This document shows, in pieces, positions 46,551 through 58,718 of a stretch of 64,000 nucleotides of DNA. Within the stretch, counting starts at the first letter, position 1. Each line of letters opens with the position of its first letter. Where the stretch lies: assembly GCA_028386065.3 (NCBI GenBank), contig JAKUCV010001925.1:1-64000 (forward strand), in the 5' to 3' direction. The notes under the pieces were generated by a model, which was not told where the DNA came from, did no database searches, and saw nothing but the letters and a program-made list of their open reading frames with translations. A program made the translations under genes and the position numbers. The DNA comes from Turnera subulata (Eukaryota; Streptophyta; Magnoliopsida; Malpighiales; Passifloraceae).

Positions 46551-47494
46551 GCCTACTAATCCGATTTGATTATTTATTTAATTATTTTTAATTTCTTTAA
46601 TGATAATAGTAATAAATAATTAATAGTAATAAATGATAACAATATTATTATTAATAGTAAATAATGATNAACATTTATCTTCAAAGAATTAAAAACAAGA
46701 AAAAGAAATAGATTGACAATTTGATACCCACCCCAATAGAGCACCGACAACCAAAATCCCCAAAGAGATGCGCCACCGTTCTTTCCAGTTTTGTCCATCC
46801 TTTACTTTATTTCTTTCCAGAATCCAACACAATCAAGTAATGCAACCAAATATATACTTTGGAATATAACTTAACCACGACAGCCATGAATTTGTAATTG
46901 AACAAGAGATGCTAATTTCCCACAATCATCTGGTATATGATCCATGCAATTCCAACAGAAATCCTAAACATTTGAACCCACAAATTGAGCATTTGGATCT
47001 GGGCTTCCAACAGACGTACTGCATCCACCAGCGCCGCCACCATCGCCAGATCGGAAGGCCACGAGCATCTCTCTCTCCCCTTCGTGTTTGCTCGTCGGAG
47101 CTTGGTGGGAACGGTGGCGTGAAGTGATGACGAGCGTGAGACGATTTGTCGGGTGAGAGGGGGAGTTTAACTGCTATTTCTTTGGTGTCTTCTTTGTGTT
47201 TGGTGGGATGATGGAGGCGTGAGTTTTGGGGCTGGATTGTTGGTGGTATTTTTTTATGGATTTGTGATTTTGGATGCTCAACGCCGAGGTAGGAGGGGGT
47301 GGGGAAGTGGAGGTGAGGGATGAGAGGGAAGAATGGAAAGGTGGCTGTGTGGGTGGTTGTGGCGTGAAGAAGAAAGGAATGTGTAGTGGTGGCTAGGAGA
47401 GGAGGAAAAAGATGAGAAAAAATCAATTGAAAAAGATTAATTCATTTGGGGTGGGTTTTCTTGGTTGGAGTCGGGTTTTGGGAGGGTTTCATGT

Positions 47495-47786
47495 GGTATC
47501 CATTGGATTTTGAGTTGTTTGGGTAAAAAACTCGGGTTGATAACATAAGGAACACACATAGACACGTGAATCTGACTTGTCCACCCAACACGCAAAAACG
47601 ACGTCGTTTTGAAACACCTCACAAAACTCAAAACCAGACAGCCCTCCACATCAACAGGTACCTGACCGGGGGATCACGTTTGGCCTGCCCATGCAAAGTC
47701 GGGGTACATGACCGTTCAAAAAAAAAGTCCGGGTACAAAATTGGCCAAACCACTAAACATGAGGGCCCAAAAAAACCCAAAAACCC
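47495..47786. repeat. Right terminal inverted repeat
   Basis: It is the inverted partner of 46238-46550; for example ccatgcaaagtcggggta here is the complement of tacc-ccgactttgcatgg on the left. Confidence 0.8.
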
Positions 47787-47798
47787 AAAAAAAAAAAA

Positions 47799-48713
47799 GA
47801 AATAGCGTATAGACAGGCAGCCAATATTGTGGCGACTATCATTTCTTTAAAAGATACTGCTTATAGGGCCAACAGTTACGTGGTGTCACGACGCTTTATG
47901 GAACTTAAAAAATGAGCCCAATAGCATATAGAGAGAAATTGGGGAGGCCCTAAAACAGGTAACAATTCTCATCGCAGGGTCAACTTTTTCCATTGATACA
48001 AAAAAAAAACAAATGAGAAGGTCATGCCCCATTTCTGCAAATTATCTTTTTTATTGACACTTGGAAATTGTATGGATTCACGATTTCAAACAAACATGCC
48101 CCATTTCTGCAAATTATTTCCTTTGGAAAGAAAGAAATAGAAGAAGCAAAGGCCCATACCCCTCATAACTGAATGACATCATTTTCTTCATGTCATGAAC
48201 ATTATTACAGAACTAGATTTTCCATCATATGAGGTCAGATCCCTTTTCCCTAAGGAACTAACAAAAACAACAAAATTTAGTACCCCATTATATCTTATCC
48301 TTATCATTGTTAGTTTTGATCTGTAATAACAAAACGAGTATATACGAAGTATAACAACCCATCAGTAATTATGATCAATCATATGCGGCTGTGCGCAAGC
48401 AAAGTAACAAAAGATTGTTCAACTTTTTGTTTAACCTTCTTCAATGATCTATTACTGATTAAACTTCGTCACTATTTACCTGAACAAGAGTGTACCTCCT
48501 ACCATGAACTGAAATATCTGACGTTAAAATTACTCCTCCATTCAACAATCATTCGAGGTATACCTCATTGCAGTCTTCTTGCACACTAGCCCTCCCAAAA
48601 TATCAACATACCATGTTATTTCTATTTTTATTTTCCCTTTAAATGGATATCCCATTCAAAAGCCAATTGTAATCATATAAATTACAGTCCGTAAATAAAC
48701 AAAATTAATCTAT
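47799..48713. other. Intergenic DNA
   Basis: I see no gene or repeat of note. A short duplicated phrase (tgccccatttctgcaaatta) occurs at about 48026 and 48096. Confidence 0.6.
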
Positions 48714-49190
48714 AAAATGTAATTATTAAAAGCTGCATAAATTGAAGCAAAATGGCGAAAAATGATACAAAAATTGTATTTTTTTTACCATCCAATTTGT
48801 TTTTTTTTTTAATTTTCCTCTTGTTATCCGAACACAATCTAATAAGCGGATTAATCCAAGATCGGATACTGTTACATCCATTAGTCCTAATATTTAATTT
48901 TTAATTGATCTTCCAATTTGTTACGTCTAAAGAAAGCACATTTTATTAAAAGCTGCATAAAATGTAATTATTAAAAGCTGCATAAATTGAAGCAAAATGG
49001 CGAAAAATGATACAAAAATTGTATTTTTTTTACCATCCAATTTGTTCTTTTTTTAATTTTCCTCTTGTTATCCGAACACAATCTAATAAGCGGATTAATC
49101 CAAGATCGGATACTGTTACATCCATTAGTCCTAATATTTAATTTTTAATTGATCTTCCAATTTGTTACGTCTAAAGAAAGCACATTTTAT
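48714..49190. repeat. 245-bp tandem duplication
   Basis: The segment starting aaaatgtaattattaaaagc at 48714 repeats from 48959, almost without substitution, up to about 49190. The main difference is the length of a T-run (about 48800 against 49047). It contains no coding sequence. Confidence 0.92.
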
Positions 49191-49489
49191 TTCCTTGCCA
49201 ATTATTCTTTTTAAAAAATGGGAAAAAATCTTGGTCAATAATAGATAGTCAAATCTCTACATTAACCCAGAGAGCCCACAGGAAAAAAAAAAAAGAAAAA
49301 GAAGAAAACATCAACCCACAGAAAATGAAAACGGAGGATGGATGGATAAACAACGACACGTAATCGAATCTTAAAGAAGCAAACGACACCGTTTTTCGTG
49401 TGGGCAGGAGATTTAGGAGAGGGAGGTAGTAGTAGTAGGTAGGCAATGAATGGATTGGAGAGAAGAAGAAGAGAGGAGGTAGAGAGATA
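49191..49489 (+). promoter_or_regulatory. Promoter and leader of the arginyltransferase gene
   Basis: The interval before the ATG turns from AT-rich to purine-rich (gggaggtagtagtagtaggt, gagagaagaagaagagagg), typical of a plant leader. No TATA box is obvious. Confidence 0.4.
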
Positions 49490-52400
49490 ATGGCAGGGAA
49501 GATGAGGAGAAGCGAGGCCAGCACAAGCAACAGCAACACCAGAGGAGAATCCGTCGTCGTCGATTGCGGCCGTCACAAATCCTCCTGCGGTTATTGCAAA
49601 TCCCCTGGCCGCACCAGTATCTCTCATGGTCGCTCCCTCAATTCGTCTCTTTTTTTCCTAATCCAATTGAGCTTAATTAATCATAATCACGTTTAGCTTG
49701 TAATTGCCGTTATTCCTGTACCGGAATCGGCTGCTGTAAATGCATGTGTTGCTTCTTTTTCCCACGATTGATTACACGACCGATGATCGTTTTAAATTTT
49801 GAACTGAAATGCGGCCGTTTCTCTTGCAGGTTTACGGGCGCATAGTATTACCGTTGATGATTATCAAGGTTCGTTTGAAAATTCGATCTCTTTTTTGTGA
49901 TAATTTTGTTGGGTTTTGGTTCTTCACCGTTTTTTTTTTTTTGACTAATACGGTGATGCTCAATTGGTAGATCTTCTCGACCGAGGATGGAGACGATCGG
50001 GTGCTTTTCTTTACAAGCCTGAGATGGAGAAGACCTGCTGCCCTTCCTATACGATTCGCCTCAGGGCAAGCGATTTTGTTCCTTCCAAGGAGCAGCAACG
50101 CGTCTTTAGAAGAATGCAGAGGTAAAGCTACATTGTCTTGCTTAATGAATTTGTATGATATTGCTAATAATATCTTATTCTGTGAGGATTGATTGATGAT
50201 GGTGGTGTGTAGGTTTCTAGATGGCGCTCTGGATGTGAAGAAAACAGGGGAGGTTTTCGGTGATGGAAATGTATCTAGAGGAACATGTGACTGTGCTTCT
50301 AATGAAGCTTCGAGCTCTGGAGCAAAAGAACCATCCTCGGGTGAAAACCATGAGGAGAATACAGAACAAAAGATTGCTAATTTTTTGTCGGATCAAGTTG
50401 AAAATGTGATCCGTACATGCATTGAAAGCAGGGAATTTCCTGGCAATGTTCAGTTCCCTAAAGCTATAGTCAAAAGGGTTTCCCAAGGCAAAAGAAAGCT
50501 ATCGGTTGAAGGTTTGGGAGATCTCATGTATTCCAGCAACATTGCATTTCAAATAGCAGCAGCTATAAGACGGGCTCAATCACCTGGGAAGGGTGCTTCA
50601 CAAACTGTGGACAGTGATGTTCTGTCTCCCAAAAGTATTGCTGATAAATTGGCTGCTCCTTTAAATCGACTAGCTGAAACCAATGGTCTGGAAGTTAGGA
50701 GTTGCAATGGACACATTAATTTCTATGTTGCATCTGCACAGGCTTCCTCCAGCCAAGACAGTCAAATTGTTGTGCGGTCAAAGGAATCTGCTTTGGGTTG
50801 TAAAAGAAAGGACTGTCATTTGAGGGATGGGTCTGGACATCCGGATGGAAAAAGGCGAAAGCTTGAGATCCGTTTGCACAGGTCCAGCTTTGATCCTGAA
50901 GAATTTGCACTGTATAGACGATATCAGATGAAAGTGCACGACGATAAGCCAGATCATGTCACGGAAAGCTCATACAGGAGGTTTTTAGTGGATACCCCTT
51001 TAGTATTTGTCCCACCATCTGGTGACGGCACAGTTCCTCCTTGTGGCTTTGGTTCCTTTCATCAGCAATATGTAATTGATGGTCGGCTAGTTGCTGTTGG
51101 TGTTGTAGATATACTCCCTAAATGTTTGTCTAGCAAATATTTATTCTGGGACCCAGATTTTGCCTTTCTATCACTTGGCAAGTATTCAGCTTTGCAAGAA
51201 ATAGGTTGGGTGAAAGAGAATCAAGCTCATTGCTCTAGCCTTCAGTATTATTATCTTGGTTATTATATTCATTCTTGCAGCAAGATGAGATATAAAGCTG
51301 CATACAATCCATCTGAGCTTCTCTGTCCTCTTCGTTACCAGTAAGTTGTTATTCTGAATTTAGGAATGACAATTAACCGTACAGAATGTATCCTCCCTTT
51401 GTAGCCACCTTTATTGGATTTTTTATAGCAGTATTGTTCTCAGGCTTTTTTGCCACTATAACTTGATATCAGCAAGAAAAAAATTTGGCCTATGTTTTCC
51501 TTATGTTGGTTCATCTTTTACTGTCCTGTGCTTTCTTTTTTCTTTTTTATTTTTGGTTACACATTTCTGTGTTCTGGTAGTGTTGCTTATATGGGTCTTT
51601 AGTTTTACTTTAATAACTTTTGCCAAAACTTCTATTTTGTGCTGAACTGCAACTGATTGCCTGATTATAAAGCATCCGACTTTCCTTCGTTTGACATATT
51701 GCTATGTTGTGAATGTTGAGATTTGGAGCAAGATTTTTTTCATTTTTATTTATTCACCTATTTTTCTTGAGAGAAACTGGATGCTCAATTTAATTGCCCA
51801 CATACATTCGTGGCCTTCTTGGTTTTTCTGTCTGTAAAGCAAGGACTAGTTGCCTCAAGACACCTAAACTTCTGTTGGGAAAGCGAACACTAAAATTCAG
51901 CTTGCAGAAATTTGTTTCATTTGCAGGTTTTCAATAGATATTCTACATTTAAGCAGTTATCTGTTATCCGCTATTTTGGTTTGTGAGTTACTTATTGGTG
52001 GTTGTTGGCTTTCCCCCATTTCCTTTTTATATAAGAGGAATACAAAAAAAATAGAACTCGATGGTCTTTGCCAACTTTTGTCTGATGAGCTGAATGCATT
52101 ATCTCCAGGTGGGTTCCATTTGATGTTGCAAGGCCTTTGCTTGATAGAAAGCCGTATGTTGTCTTGTCAGATATTCCCCTATTACAAAATGGAGAGTCCT
52201 CGCGAACCTTTGTTTCCGAAAATGTGATGGAACAACAAGAAAAGCACACGAAGGAGGAAGAGTCAGATGATGTTCGTGTAGAGGAACATGATGAAGAAAT
52301 GATCGAGTCTGAATTTGAAAGCTCTGATGATGAATCAGATTCAGATACTTATGAGACACCAGTTGGAACTGGAAACGTCAATGTGAATAACATTTTAGTT

Positions 52401-53282
52401 GGGTTAAAGGGTTCCCGATTCAGATACAAGGTATGTGAAATTCAATGATCAGTTTCTTCTATCCAAGAAAAAGAATGGTCAGTGTTATTTGTGGCCGTAA
52501 AATATTTGGTCTTTTTCCTCTATCTCTACTAGCATACTTTTTGTACGAGTTTCCAATGTTTTGTTTTGTTTGTTTCACTTGATCATTTCATTTCGCTCGC
52601 ACTAATGGGGATTCTGCATGTATTCTAATTTATCAAAATTGGTAATGTGGTAGGTCCCTGGTCAAATTGTTTTGATGGGACGAGCTATGTCAGAATCATA
52701 CAATGTTAACTTTGACTTTTGAGGAAACTAGTGGCAAAACATCAATCACAGTGTTTGGGTAAATTTGATAAGATAATATCTTCTTGAAACTCTTACTCTC
52801 TCATGGTGTCTGATAAAAGATAGTGATGAGTTTGAGAGAGAATATGGGGTAAAATTCATTCTCTTTCGTTGTAATAGTCAGTCGCGTTTCACTTATATTT
52901 TTTCTTTATAAACTCAAATCTCTGACTATTAACATGAACAAGATATGCCTTCAATGATTTGGACATGAGCGTTGACCCTCCACCCAAAATGATAAAGATT
53001 CTAGTTGCGAAGCAGATGATTAGGAATTTTGTTTCTCAAGTGGATAACTGGTATTCAGAGGATTGTTTGTTAAGTGAACTTGCAGGTTCATTGCATATTT
53101 AAACAGGAACTTGCGATGTTATTATTGTGCCACTTTTGATTGATTTTTATCTATCATTCTTGCAGGATCTACAACGAGCTTTTGGCCCCGAGGAGAGAAG
53201 TTACCTTGAATCCCAGTTGCACAGATATCAGAGGGTTGTTGGTGCAGAGTTGTCTGAACGAATGGTCTATTCACTTGGATAA
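49490..53282 (+). CDS. ATE1: Arginyl-tRNA--protein transferase (ATE)
   Basis: ATE transfers arginine from Arg-tRNA to N-terminal Asp, Glu or oxidised Cys, marking proteins for the N-degron (Arg/N-end rule) pathway; in plants this controls oxygen sensing, seed oil use and senescence. Six exons: 49490-49628, 49830-49868, 49971-50121, 50213-51340, 52109-52430 and 53166-53282; 631 residues, as in Arabidopsis ATE1 (632). The N-terminal ATE_N domain has Cys33 and Cys36 (CGYCK) and Cys82-Cys83 (EKTCCPSYTIRL), the four Cys known to bind the iron-sulfur cluster or metal. The C-terminal ATE_C domain has FDPEEFALYRRYQMKVHDD, GFGSFHQQYVIDGRLVAVGV, LSLGKYSALQEI and YLGYYIHSCSKMRYKA. Exon 5 carries an acidic Glu/Asp/Ser stretch. 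All motifs are intact. Confidence 0.97.
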
Positions 53283-54797
53283 TTTCATCATTGCTATGGC
53301 GCCATGCCATATCAGAATCAGGACGTATATACTTCACTGTGGCTGCTGGATTTTGCTGTTTTGGTCTGTGGGGGCAAAATGATGATATGGAGATCCTTAT
53401 GTACTTCTTTCAGTAGGGAATTTTTTTTCTCCTTTTGAGCTATATATTCAATATGATGACCATTTCTGGACCCACATCTATTCCGCCTTTGAACATATGG
53501 TTGTCTAGTTCTGGGATTATAAGCTTAAAGTTCTGATTTGTTCAAAAAAAAGAATTGGGATTTGGGATGCGGGCAGAACTTAAGGTTGATAAAGGAAGAA
53601 AACACAGCTTAAGAAAGATGTTGCTGAAGCTCGAGGAGAAAAGAGAACGCAGCTTAGTTTCTCTCTTCAATGCTCTTACTGGCGCGATCTATCTCTTTGA
53701 ATATCAGTCCCATATTCGATTCCTTGCATCATTTTTGCATGGTTACGACAGTTATAAGCGAGAAAAGAATTACCGTTTTTCGAACAGTTCTACTTTTTTT
53801 TTTTGTGTCCATATCACATCCTTTGTTGTTAGGAATATTGAAAAGAATGTACCATAAAAGAAAATGGAATATTGAAAGGAAAGATTACCAAGAATTTCTG
53901 TAATCTCGAAAACCTTATACCAAAATAAAGCTGACGGATCAGAGGAAATGGCACATTGCCTCAGGCCTACCAACCAATGAAAGACCCAATTACATGTACA
54001 ACAGATGATGAGGCCATTTTTTTTCACAAAAATAATAATAATAAATAATTAAGTTCCACATCCTCTATCAAGTACATGAGGGTATTTCCAAATTCCAAAT
54101 AGTTTGAATTAATTCGTTGGAGGCTTATTAAGTTACTATTGCAGTTTAGTCCCCCGTGGCATTTGCCAGATTGATTCGTACGCTTCTGCAATATGTCCCT
54201 TCACTGCCGCGGAATCATATCCAACAGTACAGAGACTTTAGTCTCCTCTGTTTTGTTTCGGATTTAGTTCGTGAGGTTCACATTTGTCTTTATTCTGTTT
54301 CTATGTACTTCTATCCATCACATGCATGTTCCAGTTACTATTGGTTAGGTGATTCAATCTTACAAGGCCTCCTAGACTTTGAGTTAGTTATTCTGAGTTG
54401 GCGGCGTCTTCCAGAAACATTTAACTAACAAGTGCTTAGAGAAACTCCTTCCTGGCAAGTAAATTTGGCCAACTTAGTTATATAAAGCTTTGTTGAGATG
54501 GAAAACGAATCATACAATTGGATGAATTAAACAACTTCCTTAGATAAAAATCAATTATGCCAACACCTGACCCTTGAAACAGAAACAGAAGATTCAATAA
54601 AGCGAATCATATTATTTACAAGAATTGACCATTTAAACAGAACATAGTCTGAATTAGTATCCATAATCCATACTGACCAATTATTGACAGCAAATTTCCA
54701 GTGCTGTCCAAATGACGAATACAGTTTCATAGATCACAAGAGTTAAATTAAGAACACCAGAGGAAGAAAGAATGTACAATTGTGCGCAGTGGCATAA
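53283..54797. other. Region between convergent genes
   Basis: This holds the 3' ends of the ATE gene and of the Yippee gene. Open frames near 53555-53900 and 54156-54428 show no known domain and I do not call them genes. Confidence 0.6.
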
Positions 54798-56846
54798 TCA
54801 AGCATCATCTGCATCACTTCCACCAACATGTGGTTCATGATTGACCCAGTAATTGCTTCCATCAGGACCAGACACCTTATACCTGCTCAATAACAAAATC
54901 CACAAACCCCACATTATAGGATCACTTCAATTCATAACAGGAACTTAAACCAAATATGCTGTTATCATCTACTGACCGCTCAAGAACAGATTTTCCTTCC
55001 TTGTACTTCTGGTTCTTCTCATGGGCATGTTCCTGAAAGATACCATCCCAATCACCAACAGTAACAAGGAAATATGCATAAACTATCAATTGTTTTAGCA
55101 TCAAAAAAAACTATCAATTGTTTTTGAAGTCTTTGCCTCCTAATCTTACATATTTCCAGCCCACAATAGATCCGCAACCCACACAGAAAATGTCAGCAAC
55201 AGTGTGCAAGCCAGTCATCATCATTCTATCTTCTTTCACTCCCATAGAAACGTTCACTCTGTCAAACGATGGAAAACGGTTCAATGAGAAGGATTTATGC
55301 TGAAAGTAATGCCTGGCTGTTCATTTTGATGAGAAACCAAAATGTTAGATGCCTTATAAAAGTCTTCCAAGATTAAAAAGGGCTCATCATTTAGCCACTA
55401 AAATACAATACCACCAGATACCCCCATCATGCGCTTCATCCTTCTTCACTGTTCACCAACAATATGATGGTATATGCAGGATAACATACTGATCTTTGAA
55501 GGGATTTAAATCTAAATCATCCTGCTCCAGCCCTCTAAACAAAATATAGGCGCTACCCAGAATGGTTATACTCTACTTGGTGTATCAGATTATTTCAATC
55601 ATATGGCAATCCTCAAAATCGGGAACGTCCTCTGCCCCAAAGCATAAGAGGTGTAATTTTTTTATTGATCTAGTGTGACCAATTACATCTTTCATCTACA
55701 ACAATTTGTAGTCAGTTAACTATTTTCACAAGACCAAACTGAGTATTCTGGGAGGCACTACCACAATGCAAGCACATTCAATTACTGGTACTGACAAACT
55801 TTCAGTAACCAAAAAAAAAAATCTTAAGAGCAAAAGAAACAATGCGTACACAATGAGAGATGCCCCAAAATCAAGAAAAACTTACACCTTATTGAAGAGG
55901 TAAGCTTTCCCATGCCTGGAGTGGAATGACTGAATAAAAGAACACAGATAGACACAAGATCAGAAAACTTGTTTCCCATAATCTCCGCAAAGAAGATTGC
56001 TGGACAAATGAAAAACTTAAGTTACAAATTCTCCAAAAGGATGAAGTCGTTTCAGCATTCATTACTATTATCATAAACTACGTCATTGAATTACTGTCCA
56101 AGACATTCAATCCTGATATCAAGGAAAATGTTAAAGGGAACAGCGTGTGCTCTCACTTGGGATCCTGTAAAACATGAAGTTAAATTGTTTCATCCACCTA
56201 AGCATCTTGAATCTTCATTTCTGCACAAATTCCAAGAACTGCAAAGCCTAAATGCCACCTATTCTGATATATACATATATATATAACAGGCATCTTCTTT
56301 ATCTGGTTTGGCATGATATTCCTTGAACATCCAGATACTACAGAAAATCCTAATTAAGCAAAAAGTGAAGGATCACTGAGCTTCCAAAACAATGCATACT
56401 TGCAGCGTTACCCACATAAGATTCTAAAATACAGAACAAAAAGGCAAAAGGAGTTCATCCATCCATACACCTCGAGATTCATATGCAATGACATCATTTC
56501 ATAAGAGATTTGCTCAAATCCTTCCTCTAATTCTCCATTTCTAACCAAGAACTGTTCTTTTGACAATCTAATAACCGACTCAAATCCACCAGAGCATAAA
56601 CCAAAAAGATCCACAGTCAACCCATCAGAAAGGAATAATGTTCTCAATAAACCAACCAAACCCAGATGAGTATTCTACAAGATAATCACTTGATGGTGAA
56701 TACCAATCAATGAATTGGTTAAAAAAAAAAAGAAGAGATGAAAATACAACCTTTGAAACAATATCTTCACAAAGAGCAAGATGAGTCCTACAGTGCTTGC
56801 AGCTATAGATCTTCCCTTCAAGACTCACCACAAATAACCTCCCCAT
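54798..56846 (-). CDS. Yippee-type zinc-binding protein
   Basis: Five exons read on the minus strand: 56846-56751, 55929-55886, 55258-55150, 55032-54977 and 54882-54798; total 390 bases, or 129 residues, the family's normal size. The Yippee fold uses two CxxC pairs to bind one zinc: Cys16-Cys19 (YSCKHC) and Cys72-Cys75 (FCVGC). Other family blocks are [55 protein letters not shown] and GKSVLER. In animals Yippee-like proteins act in E3 ligase (CTLH) and other complexes; the plant role is not established. The start is the ATG just before [10 protein letters not shown], where the domain begins. Confidence 0.95.
55081..55124. repeat. Tail-only retroposon insertion with 16-bp direct repeats
   Basis: The repeat aactatcaattgtttt lies at 55081-55096 and 55109-55124. 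Only twelve bases (agcatc plus six A) separate the copies. It lies inside intron 3 of the Yippee gene. Confidence 0.55.
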
Positions 56847-58177
56847 CTCCTCACAAACAGATCCTTTCACCCCCAAAGACACTGGATTTTTTATCTATCA
56901 TTAACAGAGAGAAACGAAAGACTCAGATGAATAAAAGAAGCCTAGAAGAAGCTAGAGAAAGAAAGAAACACAATCATTAAATCGCTTGATGTCTAGATTT
57001 CTTACCTACTTTTATTCTAGTAATATATAATGGTTCCTGTTATTGCATGTTTTGCAAGAAATGGAGACCCCAGATGAGAAGCTATCAACATATTCACAAA
57101 TATATTTTGCCTTTTTCTGCTAAAGTGGAACCTGACAAGACGTGTATCCTACGGGCTTTTTCTTCCCTTTTTTTTTTTTTTCCTCTGACACTTTAAGATA
57201 GAATTGTTATTTGTTACTGCTAATGTGCTACATCATTTGTCCGATAATCAATATAGGTGGAGAAGGAAGAATAAAGTTTGACAATCTCCTTGAATTATTG
57301 AAAAATTATGGATAACACGCTAAAATTTCTTACAGATTTTCACTAATGTATAGGGTAGAATGAGAGTTATATTAAGTTCATGGAACCAGTTGTAAATCTT
57401 CCAAAGATAAAGGATATGGAGAAATAACTATCGAAGAAAGAACAAACAACATGTTACTTGTAGGATTTTGCAATGGCGCCCTTGCCACTCAACTTGTTCT
57501 CATTTTTCACCTCTGTATTTTGGACGGTTATTGCGTCAAATCATCTCAAGCTTTAACAATCTCTTTAATATTGTTCCTCATATCTTGCACTAACCAAGTC
57601 CACCTTGTAATCTTACAAAAACCGATCAAGACTGGCAGTTTGCTTCTGTATATATATATATATAAGGAAAACAATTTTACCCAAAATTTTAAGGGTTAAA
57701 AAATTACCATGCTCGTCTTTACATGTTTTGATCATCAATCCTGCATGAAAAAAAGATGTGATTGGATGTATATAGTTTCAAGCATTCTCTCCCCAAACCC
57801 AAATCCTAGACAGAAAAACAACCTTAGTAATTTGACTTTAAAGAAGATGCTGACTAAAATATTTGGTGGATCAAATAGATTAAAATAATTATTGGATATG
57901 AAAGGTAAGTTATAGTTATTATTGGTATTGTTTAAAACAATGCCTAACCGACCCGATTAGCCCTGACCTACGCTTATCTCTTCTTAGTTTTACCAAGACA
58001 CACAAATACCCAATATATTAAATGAATAATATCAGAGAATAACTAAATAGTTATTTTCCAGTCGCGTTAAGCAAAGTGAATAAAAGTTTCTGCAATTAAC
58101 CAAAAAAAATAACCCTGCTAAAATGCTAAAAATCCAGCCAAAGAAGGTGGGAATTCCTCTTCTGATGAGCTTTGCTA
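56847..58177. other. Yippee promoter region and AT-rich intergenic DNA
   Basis: The first few hundred bases should hold the Yippee promoter on the minus strand. A (ta)n run lies at 57650-57663. No other gene signal is seen. Confidence 0.55.
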
Positions 58178-58458
58178 TAGCATTCAGACACCAACATGTC
58201 TGACAATGAACTTTAAAGTGATGGCTTGTCTGATGTTGATAGTGATGATAGCAATGTCAACCTGGATATGCTGGAAGCCAAAGCTAGGAGGGTTTACTAC
58301 AAATTTTTAAAAGCACAAAAGTATGCGGATGATTTGTGCTTTTAAAAATTTGTAGTAAACCCCCCTAGCTTTGGCTTCCAACATAACTGAACCAGCATTA
58401 TTATCATCATAATCATTAGGCCATCACTGTGAAATTCATAGTAGACATGTCTGTGTCT
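58178..58458. repeat. Inverted duplication forming a near-perfect hairpin
   Basis: The core arms are 58272-58319 and 58333-58380: 48 bases each with one mismatch, around a 13-base loop. Weaker pairing extends outward to about 58178 and 58458 (for example attcagacac...acatgtct on the left against its diverged complement on the right). The left arm is open in one frame and reads MLEAKARRVYYKFLKAQKYA, like part of a coding exon, so this may be an inverted copy of a gene fragment. I cannot name the parent gene. Confidence 0.85.
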
Positions 58459-58718
58459 GAATATTATTGCAGAAATTTTTTTTTGGGGAGGAACCGAAGG
58501 ACTCGTTGTTGAAGCATCGGGAGTTGAAAAGAAGTAATTAATGGTAAAGGTTTCAGTGATGAATAATAGAGAAATCGATTAGGTTAAATAATAGCTGTGA
58601 AGAGAACCAACAAGTTGAATAATATTAAAACTCTAAAATTACTCTCACCTAAATAACCAACAATTATTCATAAAATCTATCCAACATACAATCAAACAAA
58701 CAGTCCTATATAAAATAC

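Larger units (their letters stand above)
46238..47786. mobile_element. Non-autonomous Mutator-like element with ~300-bp TIRs
   Basis: Terminal inverted repeats of about 313 (46238-46550) and 292 bases (47495-47786) share gggtttttgggttttttggg-type ends and a run of matching words, for example the central palindrome aaaacgacgtcgtttt (46434-46449 and 47595-47610). Ten A (46228-46237) precede the element and twelve A (47787-47798) follow it, so a 9-bp all-A target duplication, the Mutator size, is possible but cannot be proven from a homopolymer. No transposase is seen. The interior holds an AT-rich microsatellite with one undetermined base (46669) and a section (about 46930-47430) with no recognised product. 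Confidence 0.75.

Noticed and set aside
46926..47426. 166-residue minus-strand frame inside the Mutator-like element
   Set aside because: It has no ATG at its start, is low-complexity (His/Thr/Pro-rich) and shows no domain. It may be captured sequence but is not supported as a gene.
54156..54428. 90-residue plus-strand frame between ATE and Yippee
   Set aside because: No recognisable domain, no promoter, and it lies between two convergent 3' ends.
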